A stretch of DNA of 64,000 bases, from positions 62,001-126,000 of the forward strand of contig NZ_FQXM01000005.1 in the NCBI RefSeq assembly GCF_900129965.1, written 5' to 3'. The position numbers and the translations under genes are program-made. Positions 43,515 through 51,832 of this stretch are shown here, piece by piece. The stretch is from Clostridium grantii DSM 8605. Lineage in GTDB: Bacteria; Bacillota; Clostridia; Clostridiales; Clostridiaceae. The notes under the pieces are model-generated. The model was not told where the DNA came from and ran no database searches. It saw nothing but the letters and a program-made list of their open reading frames with translations. Each line of letters opens with the position of its first letter. The first letter of the stretch is position 1.

Positions 43515-44264
43515 GTGAAAAATTTAGAAATGAATGATTGGATTGTATTAAATAATATTATTTATAAAATTTATACTACAAGCGATTCATTTAACATGAG
43601 GGAACAGTTACTAGGTCTTTTAAAGATGGTGGTAGATTTTGATAGTGCGGATTTTCATTTGTCAGATGATGACGGTAGTAAAAAATTAGTAAAACCAGTT
43701 ATGTATAATTTTGATGATAATGTTTCTGCAATTTATGATGAGATAGATTATAGTAGGGGGATTATGTATAGCGGGAAAAGTATAGTGTACCGAGAAACAG
43801 ATATTATTTCAGAGGAAGTAAGACTTGAATCGGAATATTATAAAAAAGTTTATGTTCCAAATAACTGGTATTACTCACTACAAATGGTGTTAGCAATGAA
43901 TAAGGAATTTTTAGGAGTAATTACATTTTACAGAACCATCGGTAAAGAAAATTTTCAGTATGATGATATTTTTATTTTAGATATGCTGAAGGATCATCTG
44001 TCATACCGACTATATGAGGATAAAAAAGAAGAAAAAAGAGATGAAGAGAAATTATCTATATTAGAAGCAGCAGAAAAATTTCAATTAACAAAGAGAGAGC
44101 ATACTATTTTACAATTGCTAATGAATGGGGAAGAAAGTGATTGGATTTGTGACCAAATATCAATTAGCGTAAATACTTTAAAGAAACATATTTTGAATAT
44201 ATATCGAAAATTAGGAATTAGTAGTCGTGTGCAGATGTTTAAATTGATAAAGGATTATGAATAA
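43515..44264 (+). CDS. GAF-like/LuxR-type transcriptional regulator
   Basis: In this 249-residue protein, residues about 1-165 look like a GAF-type sensor (LLKMVVDFDSADFHLSD, YYSLQMVLAMNKEFLGVITFYR). The last 65 residues are a LuxR helix-turn-helix (LTKREHTILQLLMNG, ISVNTLKKHILNIYRKLGISSR). It precedes the putrescine operon by about 170 nt in the same direction and is its likely regulator; that is inference. GAGGGTG lies before the GTG start at 43515. Confidence 0.85.
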   Translation: MKNLEMNDWIVLNNIIYKIYTTSDSFNMREQLLGLLKMVVDFDSADFHLSDDDGSKKLVKPVMYNFDDNVSAIYDEIDYSRGIMYSGKSIVYRETDIISEEVRLESEYYKKVYVPNNWYYSLQMVLAMNKEFLGVITFYRTIGKENFQYDDIFILDMLKDHLSYRLYEDKKEEKRDEEKLSILEAAEKFQLTKREHTILQLLMNGEESDWICDQISISVNTLKKHILNIYRKLGISSRVQMFKLIKDYE

Positions 44265-44435
44265 GTACTTAAAAATGAGTAGAAAGATGGTACAAATAGT
44301 GAATTGAAGTATAATACAAAAAAGTATATTATTTTATATAAGTACAACATTTATATATTTATACACAAAATGTATTAGTGGTATAGTAGTTTTTGGTAAT
44401 CAATAAAATAAGCCAATAATAGGGGGAATTATGAA

Positions 44436-44783
44436 ATGAAAGAAATTATTATGATTATTAGACCTCAGAATTTAGAGGATGTAAAAGAAATTATAGAAAG
44501 CATTAATTGTGGAGGTATGACAATCTCAACTGTAATGGGGTGTGGAAGTCAGAAAGGAAATGTTAAGGGGTTTAATGAAATAAAGGGATTTAAAACAACT
44601 ATAAATTTACTTCCTAAAATTAAGGTAGAGGTTGTTGTTGATGATAAAGATGTGGAAACACTTATCATGAGTGTTAGAGAGCATTTGGTTACGGATCATG
44701 TGGGTGATGGTAAAATATTTGTTCGTAACATAGAACAAGCAGTTCGTATTAGAACAGGAGAGCGAGGAGTAAAAGCTTTATAA
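44436..44783 (+). CDS. P-II-like signal protein with atypical T-loop
   Basis: This 115-residue P-II protein has core MKEIIMIIRPQNLEDVKEII, the second P-II signature TDHVGDGKIFV and the C-terminal VRIRTGERG that binds ATP. The T-loop is unusual. After QKG the sequence NVKGFNEIKGFKTTINL is about 3 residues longer than in GlnB and lacks the uridylylated Tyr. It lies 15 nt before potA and thus heads a polyamine transport operon rather than an ammonium transporter or nitrogenase operon. It may sense ATP/ADP and 2-oxoglutarate and control uptake directly. AGGGGG precedes the ATG. Confidence 0.87.
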   Translation: MKEIIMIIRPQNLEDVKEIIESINCGGMTISTVMGCGSQKGNVKGFNEIKGFKTTINLLPKIKVEVVVDDKDVETLIMSVREHLVTDHVGDGKIFVRNIEQAVRIRTGERGVKAL

Positions 44784-44798
44784 AAGAGGTGGAAACTA

Positions 44799-45908
44799 AT
44801 GGAAAACAATATTATTGAACTAAAAGGAGTTAATAAAATATACGGTACAAATCATGTAGTAAAAGATTTGAATCTTTCAATAAAGAAAGGTGAATTTCTA
44901 ACTTTGTTAGGTTCTTCAGGTTGTGGGAAAACTACAACATTGAGAATGATAGCAGGTTTCGAGGAACCAACCTCTGGTACTATAACAGTTGAAGGAGAAA
45001 AAATTGAGGATAAAGAACCTTATGAAAGAAATGTAAATACAGTATTTCAAAGTTATGCATTATTTCCGCATAAAACCATATATGATAATATCGCTTATGG
45101 ATTAAAGATGAAGAAGGTGCCGAAACAGGATATAGCAAAAAAAGTACAAGAAATGATGGAACTTGTTCAACTTGAAGGCTTTGAAAAACGTTATCCAAAG
45201 CAGTTGTCTGGTGGACAAAAGCAAAGGGTAGCCATTGCAAGAGCGTTAATTAATCAACCAAGAGTATTGTTATTAGATGAACCTTTAGGAGCGTTGGATT
45301 TAAAACTTCGTAAGCAAATGCAGTTAGAATTAAAACACTTACAGAAAAAATTAAACATTACATTTATATATGTAACCCATGACCAGGAAGAAGCCCTTAC
45401 CATGAGTGACAGAATAGCTGTTATGAATAATGGAATAGTAGAACAAATTGCTACTCCAATTGATATATATGAACATCCTAAAACAAAGTTTGTTGCAACC
45501 TTTATTGGAGAATCAAATGTTTTTGATGGATGTATCAATGATATTCAGGGGGAATATGCTACAGTTGGGCTTGAGAATGGGCAGGTTATTGGATATGGAA
45601 GCGGATTTGAAAAAAATGAATTCATAAGTATATCTGTAAGACCGGAGAAAATGAAATATTCAAAGGAACCCATAGAAGAATTTTCTATTACAGCAGTAAT
45701 ATCAGAATATATTTATGTGGGGTCTATAATAAAATGTATTGCTATTTTATCCAATGGGCAGAAGGCAAAGATAGAACGTTTAGCCGGACAGCCATTACCT
45801 GAGATAAATGAACAGGTATTTTTATATTGGGATAAGAAAGATGGAGTGTTGACTCATAATCCGGATCAAGTATTTTTCCAAGCTGCTGAAAATATTGTGT
45901 TAGGTTAG
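44799..45908 (+). CDS. potA: Spermidine/putrescine ABC transporter ATPase
   Basis: The 369-residue ATPase has Walker A GSSGCGKTT, Q-loop FQSYALFPHKT, signature LSGGQKQR, Walker B VLLLDEPLGALD and H-loop VTHDQEEAL. A C-terminal TOBE regulatory domain (about 240-365) follows. It powers import through PotB/PotC. It sits in the unbroken operon with the P-II gene upstream and potB 11 nt downstream. AGAGGTGG precedes the ATG. Confidence 0.96.
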   Translation: MENNIIELKGVNKIYGTNHVVKDLNLSIKKGEFLTLLGSSGCGKTTTLRMIAGFEEPTSGTITVEGEKIEDKEPYERNVNTVFQSYALFPHKTIYDNIAYGLKMKKVPKQDIAKKVQEMMELVQLEGFEKRYPKQLSGGQKQRVAIARALINQPRVLLLDEPLGALDLKLRKQMQLELKHLQKKLNITFIYVTHDQEEALTMSDRIAVMNNGIVEQIATPIDIYEHPKTKFVATFIGESNVFDGCINDIQGEYATVGLENGQVIGYGSGFEKNEFISISVRPEKMKYSKEPIEEFSITAVISEYIYVGSIIKCIAILSNGQKAKIERLAGQPLPEINEQVFLYWDKKDGVLTHNPDQVFFQAAENIVLG

Positions 45909-45919
45909 GAGGATGGTAT

Positions 45920-46786
45920 ATGGAGAAATTAAAATCTAAAAGAAAAATGATTTCAGTTTATGCCACAGTGGGGCCTATAACTTTATGGTTATTATTTTTG
46001 GTGGCAATACCTTTAATATACGTGGTTGTTATGAGTTTTTGCTCCTTAGATAAATATTATAATGTGACTTTCAATTTTACCTTGGCAAATTATAAACGAT
46101 TGTTTGATGCTAACTATGTAATTATATATGGACGATCTTTATTAATTGCATTCTCTACAACATTGATTTGTATTCTTGTTGGATATCCCTTTACTTTCTT
46201 CATTGCAAGAAAGGCAGGAAAACGAAAAAATTTACTTTACATGTTGGTAATTATTCCTTTTTGGACAAATTCTTTGATTCGTATCTATGGATGGAGAACA
46301 TTTCTTGGTACTAGTGGCTGGTTAAACACTATCCTACAATTTTTGCATATTACCAAGGAACCACTAGAACTATTATTTAAGCAAGGAACCACTGTATTAG
46401 GTATGGTATATTGTCTATTTCCATTTATGGTTATTCCTCTTTATTCTGCTATAGAAAAATTGGATAATAATTTATTAGAAGCTTCAGCAGATTTAGGTGC
46501 AAAAAAATCCGCTACGTTTTTCGAAGTAATTTTACCTTTGACGGTAAGTGGTATTTTTTCTGGAAGTCTTATGGTATTTATTCCAACACTGGGATATTTC
46601 TTTGTATCAGATATCTTAGGGGGAGGAAATTCAGACGTTATAGGTAACTTGGTTGAAAGGCAGTTCCAAAGTGGGAATAATTGGCCTCTTGGATCGGCGC
46701 TTTCTATAATATTAATTGTCATCACACTTCTTTTGGTAAAACTTTATCAAAGGATTGGTGGAGATATGGAAAGTCTGGGGGTGTAA
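45920..46786 (+). CDS. potB: Spermidine/putrescine ABC transporter permease
   Basis: The 288-residue permease has six predicted helices and the binding-protein-dependent transport motif LLEASADLGAKKSATFFEVILPL, the EAA loop contacting PotA. The N-terminal periplasmic-facing loop YYNVTFNFTLANYKRLFD is usual. GGAGGATGG precedes the ATG. It lies 2 nt before potC. Confidence 0.95.
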   Translation: MEKLKSKRKMISVYATVGPITLWLLFLVAIPLIYVVVMSFCSLDKYYNVTFNFTLANYKRLFDANYVIIYGRSLLIAFSTTLICILVGYPFTFFIARKAGKRKNLLYMLVIIPFWTNSLIRIYGWRTFLGTSGWLNTILQFLHITKEPLELLFKQGTTVLGMVYCLFPFMVIPLYSAIEKLDNNLLEASADLGAKKSATFFEVILPLTVSGIFSGSLMVFIPTLGYFFVSDILGGGNSDVIGNLVERQFQSGNNWPLGSALSIILIVITLLLVKLYQRIGGDMESLGV

Positions 46787-46788
46787 TT

Positions 46789-47586
46789 ATGAAAAGAAAA
46801 CAGCAAAAAAAAATAGATAAGTTGTTTCAAGTCATTTTATGCACCTTGGTATACCTGTTTTTGTTTTTGCCCATAGTGGTTATAGTAGTCAATTCTTTTA
46901 ATTCTACAACATCAAAACCATATTTATCATGGAAGGGTTTTACCTTTGATTGGTATATAAAATTATTCGATAATAGGTTACTATTAGAATCTTTTCAAAA
47001 CACTATTGTTATTGCTATTACCTCTACAATACTAGCCACTATCATAGGTACATTAGGTGCAATAGGTATGTACAAATATAAATTTAAAGGAAAAAGTGTT
47101 ATTGATGGATTGTTGTATATTCCTGTTGTAATCCCAGAAATAGTATTAGGAATTGCAATGTTGACTGTTTTTGCAAAAGTTGATATTCCAAGAGGAATGA
47201 TTACTTTAATCTTAGCACATGCTACTTTTAGTATTCCTTTCGTTGTTTTTAATGTAAGAGCTAGGTTGTCTGGGTATGATAATTCCATTGAAGAGGCCAG
47301 TATGGATCTGGGGGCCAATCGGCTTAGAACATTCTTTGAAATTACTTTGCCGGTGTTAGCACCTGGAGTAGGAGGAGGAGCTTTGCTAGCCTTTACACTT
47401 TCTATTGACGATGTAATTATCAGTTATTTTGTTAATGGACAAGTGAAAACCTATCCTTTAAAAGTAATGGAAAGTATTAAAAGTGGGGTTTCGCCAGATG
47501 TAAATGCACTTTCTACTTTAATTTTAATTGTAACTGTATTATTTGTAGTTCTTAAAGAAAGTAATTTGATTAAGAAAAAAGCATAA
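46789..47586 (+). CDS. potC: Spermidine/putrescine ABC transporter permease
   Basis: The 265-residue permease has six helices and EAA loop SIEEASMDLGANRLRTFFEI. The start ATG 46789 lies 2 nt after the potB stop behind GGGGGTG; a longer reading inside potB is out of its frame context and unsupported. It pairs with PotB. Confidence 0.95.
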   Translation: MKRKQQKKIDKLFQVILCTLVYLFLFLPIVVIVVNSFNSTTSKPYLSWKGFTFDWYIKLFDNRLLLESFQNTIVIAITSTILATIIGTLGAIGMYKYKFKGKSVIDGLLYIPVVIPEIVLGIAMLTVFAKVDIPRGMITLILAHATFSIPFVVFNVRARLSGYDNSIEEASMDLGANRLRTFFEITLPVLAPGVGGGALLAFTLSIDDVIISYFVNGQVKTYPLKVMESIKSGVSPDVNALSTLILIVTVLFVVLKESNLIKKKA

Positions 47587-47611
47587 TAAAAAGAAAAGGG
47601 GGATATAAAAT

Positions 47612-48664
47612 ATGAAAAAAATAGTTAGTTTATTAATGATATGTTTAGTAACAGTTTCTTTATTAACCGGTTGTGGGGGCAGTGAAAATACTGAAGCGGC
47701 TGGGGAGTTAAATATATATGTATGGACAGAGTATGTTCCACAGTCAGTAGTTGATAAGTTTACTGAGGAAACAGGAATAAAGGTTAATATGTCTACATTT
47801 TCTTCTAATGAAGATATGCTTTCAAAAGTAAATGCGGAAGCAGAGGGAACTTATGATATTGTTCAACCAACAGATTATATGGTAAAGCTGATGATAGAGC
47901 AAGGATTGTTGGAGGAAGTAAACAAAGACAAATTAACTAATTTATCCAACTTATCAGAAGCATATTTAGATGCTACTTATGACCCGGGAAATGTATATTC
48001 TATTCCTTATCAGGGTGGAGTTGTACCAATAGCGGTTAATACTTCTAAAGTTGATTTAGATATTAAAAGTTATGATGATTTATTTAACCCAGAACTTAAA
48101 AATTCTATTGTTATGCTAGATGATTATAGAATAAATATTGGTATTGCAGCAAAAAGTATGGGATATAGTATGAGCGAAACTGATCCTGATAAATTAAAGG
48201 AAATTTCAGATAAGCTAATGATGCTAAAAGATAATGTAAAACTTTATGATTCAGATAGTCCTAAATCAGCTTTAATATCAGGAGATTGTACAGTAGCATG
48301 TTGTTGGAGTGCAGAAATTGCTCTTGCTATGGAAGAAAATCCTGACATTAAAATAGTGTTCCCAGAGGAAGGTTCTTATATGTTTATGGATAATTGGGCT
48401 ATACCTAAAGGAGCTAAAAATTATGATGAAGCAATGCAATTTATTGATTTTATGCTAGATGCGGAAAATACACAAATGGTAATAGAAGAATTCCCATACC
48501 TAAATCCTAATGCAGCAGCAGTGGAAGCTATGGGTGAAGAATATATTCAAAATCAAGCTAAGAATATACCTACAGAGGTTATACAAAAAGTAGAATATAT
48601 TGATAATTTAGATGTAGATACTTTAGCTATATATGATCAAATGTGGACAGAATTGAAAAATTAG
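47612..48664 (+). CDS. potD: Polyamine-binding lipoprotein
   Basis: The 350-residue protein has a lipoprotein signal with lipobox LLTGC (Cys21), then the PotD/PotF periplasmic-binding fold: LNIYVWTEYVPQSVVDKF, YDIVQPTDYMV and AIPKGAKNYDEAMQFIDFML. In Gram-positives it is anchored on the outer face and delivers putrescine or spermidine to PotBC. Substrate choice cannot be fixed, but the catabolic genes that follow favour putrescine. GGGGG precedes the ATG. Confidence 0.95.
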   Translation: MKKIVSLLMICLVTVSLLTGCGGSENTEAAGELNIYVWTEYVPQSVVDKFTEETGIKVNMSTFSSNEDMLSKVNAEAEGTYDIVQPTDYMVKLMIEQGLLEEVNKDKLTNLSNLSEAYLDATYDPGNVYSIPYQGGVVPIAVNTSKVDLDIKSYDDLFNPELKNSIVMLDDYRINIGIAAKSMGYSMSETDPDKLKEISDKLMMLKDNVKLYDSDSPKSALISGDCTVACCWSAEIALAMEENPDIKIVFPEEGSYMFMDNWAIPKGAKNYDEAMQFIDFMLDAENTQMVIEEFPYLNPNAAAVEAMGEEYIQNQAKNIPTEVIQKVEYIDNLDVDTLAIYDQMWTELKN

Positions 48665-48697
48665 CTTAGAAAGTATAAATAAAAGAGGTGTTAAGTT

Positions 48698-50176
48698 TTG
48701 GAAGTTAAAAAGATGTATATTAATGGTGAGTGGGTTCAGGGTACTTCGGGAAATATACTAGATGTGATTAATCCAGCTAGTGGTGAGGTATTTGCAAAGG
48801 TATATGAAAGTAGTGTTGAGGATGTAAAGGCTGCAATTGCAGCAGCAAAAGACTCCTTTTATGTTTCAAGAATTTGGAGAAATATGGATTCTCAAGCAAA
48901 AGGAAATATATTGCTTAAAATAGCAGATAAAATTGAAGAATATAGTGAAGAACTAAGCCTTATGGACACTTTAGACAGCGGAAAACCTCTTAGAGAAGCA
49001 GAGGGGGATATTAGTGATGCGATTCATTGTTTTAGATACTATGCAGGAGCTATAAAAGTTCCTCATGGTGGAGTATATGATGTAAATGATGGTTTTGGAA
49101 AAATGCATTCTTATACTATTCATGAACCGGTAGGGGTATGTGCTCAGATTACCCCTTGGAATTATCCGCTACTTATGTCTGTGTGGAAATTAGCACCGGC
49201 ACTAGCGGCAGGAAACAGTATTGTTCTAAAACCAAGTCCAAAAGCACCATTATCTACTATAAGACTTTTTGAAATATTTGAAGAAGTTGGGTTGCCAAAA
49301 GGGTGCGTGAATTTGGTACAGGGTGATGCTGAAGCTGGAAATGAAATGAGTATAAATAAAGATGTTGATATGGTTACTTTCACTGGAAGCACAAAAGTTG
49401 GACAGAGTATTATGAGAAATGCAGCAAGTAATATAAAGAAAATAGGATTAGAGCTTGGAGGAAAATCTCCAAATGTTATTTTTGCAGATGCAGATTTAGA
49501 TGGAGCAGTGGAATGGGCAATGATTGGTGTGTTCTTTAACCAAGGAGAGGTTTGTTCTGCAGGTTCAAGAATTATTATAGAAAAATCAATAAAGGATGAA
49601 TTTGTAGCACGCTTAAAGAAAAAAGCAGAAGCAATGACTATAGGCAATCCTATTGATAATCCAGATATTGGTCCTGTTATCACAAAAGAGCATATGGAAA
49701 AGGTATTAGGATATATAAAAATTGGTGAAGAAGAAGGTGCAAAACTTGTATGTGGCGGTGAACGCTATGTGGAAAAAGAATGTGCAAATGGGTACTTTAT
49801 AAAACCTACTATATTTGACGAATGTCAATCGTATATGAGAATTGTAAGAGAAGAAATATTTGGACCAGTGGTAACTGTACAAACTTTTGAATCAGAAGAG
49901 GAAGCTATTGCACTAGCTAATGATACTGAATATGGATTGGCTGGAGCGGTATTTACTTCAGATATTTCAAGGGCATATTCAGTGATAAAAGAATTGAGAG
50001 CAGGTATAACTTGGATTAATTGTTATAATCCTACTTTTAATGAAGCTCCTTGGGGTGGATATAAGATGAGTGGAATTGGGAGAGAACTTGGGATACATGG
50101 ACTATCAGAGTACCAAGAAATCAAGCAGATAAATATCAACCTTCAACCTGGAGTAGTGGGATGGTACGAGCATTAA
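48698..50176 (+). CDS. NAD(P)+-dependent aldehyde dehydrogenase, probably 4-aminobutyraldehyde dehydrogenase
   Basis: The 492-residue ALDH has PWNYPLLMSVWKLAPALAAGN, FTGSTKVGQ, the catalytic Glu motif LELGGKSPN and nucleophile Cys286 in NQGEVCSAGSR. It resembles betaine-aldehyde and aminobutyraldehyde dehydrogenases; linkage to potABCD and putrescine aminotransferase points to oxidation of 4-aminobutanal to GABA. The TTG start at 48698 lies 7 nt after AGAGGTG; the ATG at 48713 is too far from it. Confidence 0.9.
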   Translation: MEVKKMYINGEWVQGTSGNILDVINPASGEVFAKVYESSVEDVKAAIAAAKDSFYVSRIWRNMDSQAKGNILLKIADKIEEYSEELSLMDTLDSGKPLREAEGDISDAIHCFRYYAGAIKVPHGGVYDVNDGFGKMHSYTIHEPVGVCAQITPWNYPLLMSVWKLAPALAAGNSIVLKPSPKAPLSTIRLFEIFEEVGLPKGCVNLVQGDAEAGNEMSINKDVDMVTFTGSTKVGQSIMRNAASNIKKIGLELGGKSPNVIFADADLDGAVEWAMIGVFFNQGEVCSAGSRIIIEKSIKDEFVARLKKKAEAMTIGNPIDNPDIGPVITKEHMEKVLGYIKIGEEEGAKLVCGGERYVEKECANGYFIKPTIFDECQSYMRIVREEIFGPVVTVQTFESEEEAIALANDTEYGLAGAVFTSDISRAYSVIKELRAGITWINCYNPTFNEAPWGGYKMSGIGRELGIHGLSEYQEIKQININLQPGVVGWYEH

Positions 50177-50177
50177 G

Positions 50178-50216
<39 letters not shown>

Positions 50217-50257
50217 TATAAAGTAAGCATATTTTGAGAGGGAGAGGTAGAGACATT

Positions 50258-51613
50258 ATGAGTAATAAAGAACAAGTAATTGAAGATATTAGTAGGGTTA
50301 TTGGATATATTAAAAGTGAAGAGTTATCAAGGGAAGACAAAGACAGAATTACAAAAGAGACTGTAGAATATTTTGATAGTTATGTAAGTCCAGGTTGGCT
50401 AAAATATAGAAAATCAGTATCAACAGATGCAGCAGTTGTTGAGTGGTCAGATGAAGGTGCTTATTGTTATGGTTTAAATGGTGAAAAATTCATTGACTGT
50501 TTAGGTGGATTTGGAATATATACTTTTGGACATAGGAACGATGAGATTATAGATGTGGTAAAATCCCAGTTAGATCATCAAGCACTTCATTCACAAGAAT
50601 TATTAGATCCTTTAAGAGGGTATCTTGCAAAAGCTGTAGCAGATATAACACCAGGAGATTTAAAACATTGTTTCTTTACAAATGGAGGAGCAGAAGCGGT
50701 AGAAATGGCTTTAAAACTTGCAAGAGTTGCTACTGGTGGACGTTGGTATATATCAACAATTGGTGCTTTTCATGGTAAATCAATGGGAGCTGTGTCTGTG
50801 TGTGGTAAAGATGGATATCGTACACCGTATACACCTATGGTACAGCAAGTACAACATGTGGAGTATGGTAATGCAGAAGATATGAGAAAAGCAATTAAAA
50901 ACTTACAATCAGTAGGGGAAAAAGTAGCAGGAGTAATTTTAGAACCAATTCAAGGTGAGGCAGGAATTATTGTTCCACCAAAAGGTTATCTAAAAGAAGT
51001 AAGAAAAATTTGTGATGAGTACGGGGTTGCTTTAATTTTTGATGAAATTCAAACCGGTATGGGGCGTACAGGTACCATGTGGAGATGCGAAGCAGAAGAA
51101 GTAGTTCCGGATGTGATGTGTTTTGGAAAAGCTTTTGGAGGAGGAGTAATGCCTATTACTGGTCTTATATGTAGACCGCATATGTGGACACAGGACTTAA
51201 TTGATAATCCTTGGTTGCTTGGTTCGCCTACCTTTGGGGGAAATCCAGTATGTTGTTCTGCAGCTCTTGCATCAATAAAATATATGATTGAAAATGATAT
51301 TCCAACAGCATGTAAAGAAAAGGGTGTATATTTAAAAGAAGGCTTAGAAAAATTAATGGAAAAATACCCTACTTTACTTGATGATGTACGAGGAATAGGC
51401 TTGATGCTTGCGGTAGAATTTTGCCAATGTGAAGTTGGTTATGATGTAGCTAAAGGGTTATTTAAACGTGGAGTTATGACAGCAGGAACTTTGGTAAATT
51501 CTAAATGCATTAGATTTGAGCCATCAGCTTTAATTAGTGAAGATGATATAGATAATGTTATTGAAAGAATGGATGAAGCATTAGCAGAGACAAAGAAAAG
51601 TTTCTCATTATAA
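50258..51613 (+). CDS. patA: Putrescine aminotransferase (class III, PLP dependent)
   Basis: The 451-residue class III aminotransferase has FTNGGAEAVEMALKLAR, the PLP-phosphate region and Lys291 in CFGKAFGGGVMP as Schiff-base residue, preceded by LIFDEIQTGMGRTG. The N-terminus (VEYFDSYVSPGWLKYRKS) is like YgjG putrescine aminotransferase. It converts putrescine + 2-oxoglutarate to 4-aminobutanal + glutamate, feeding the dehydrogenase upstream. ATG 50258 follows GGGAGAGG; a TTG at 50234 lies before that site. It ends the operon. Confidence 0.92.
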   Translation: MSNKEQVIEDISRVIGYIKSEELSREDKDRITKETVEYFDSYVSPGWLKYRKSVSTDAAVVEWSDEGAYCYGLNGEKFIDCLGGFGIYTFGHRNDEIIDVVKSQLDHQALHSQELLDPLRGYLAKAVADITPGDLKHCFFTNGGAEAVEMALKLARVATGGRWYISTIGAFHGKSMGAVSVCGKDGYRTPYTPMVQQVQHVEYGNAEDMRKAIKNLQSVGEKVAGVILEPIQGEAGIIVPPKGYLKEVRKICDEYGVALIFDEIQTGMGRTGTMWRCEAEEVVPDVMCFGKAFGGGVMPITGLICRPHMWTQDLIDNPWLLGSPTFGGNPVCCSAALASIKYMIENDIPTACKEKGVYLKEGLEKLMEKYPTLLDDVRGIGLMLAVEFCQCEVGYDVAKGLFKRGVMTAGTLVNSKCIRFEPSALISEDDIDNVIERMDEALAETKKSFSL

Positions 51614-51653
51614 AGGTTAAATTAAAAAAAAACAAAATCTGAAAAGATATGAT

Positions 51654-51697
51654 AAACTTAGAAAGTACACTAAAACTTTCTAAGTTTATTTTGTTTG
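51654..51697 (+). terminator. Terminator of the putrescine operon
   Basis: AAACTTAGAAAGT / ACTTTCTAAGTTT, perfect 13-bp stem, then ATTTTGTTT. Confidence 0.9.
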
Positions 51698-51832
51698 ACA
51701 ACAATGTTTAATGTAAGTTATAATTAAATTAAATATTAAATGGTTTCATATCCAGTATTTATGAATATCTAATAAGGAATATGAAATAAAATAGGGAAAA
51801 TGTAGATTGTTGTATACAGAGGGGTGATCTAA

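Noticed and set aside
49162..49683. Long open frame antisense to the aldehyde dehydrogenase
   Set aside because: Shadow of a well-supported gene; no start signal or protein-like motif.
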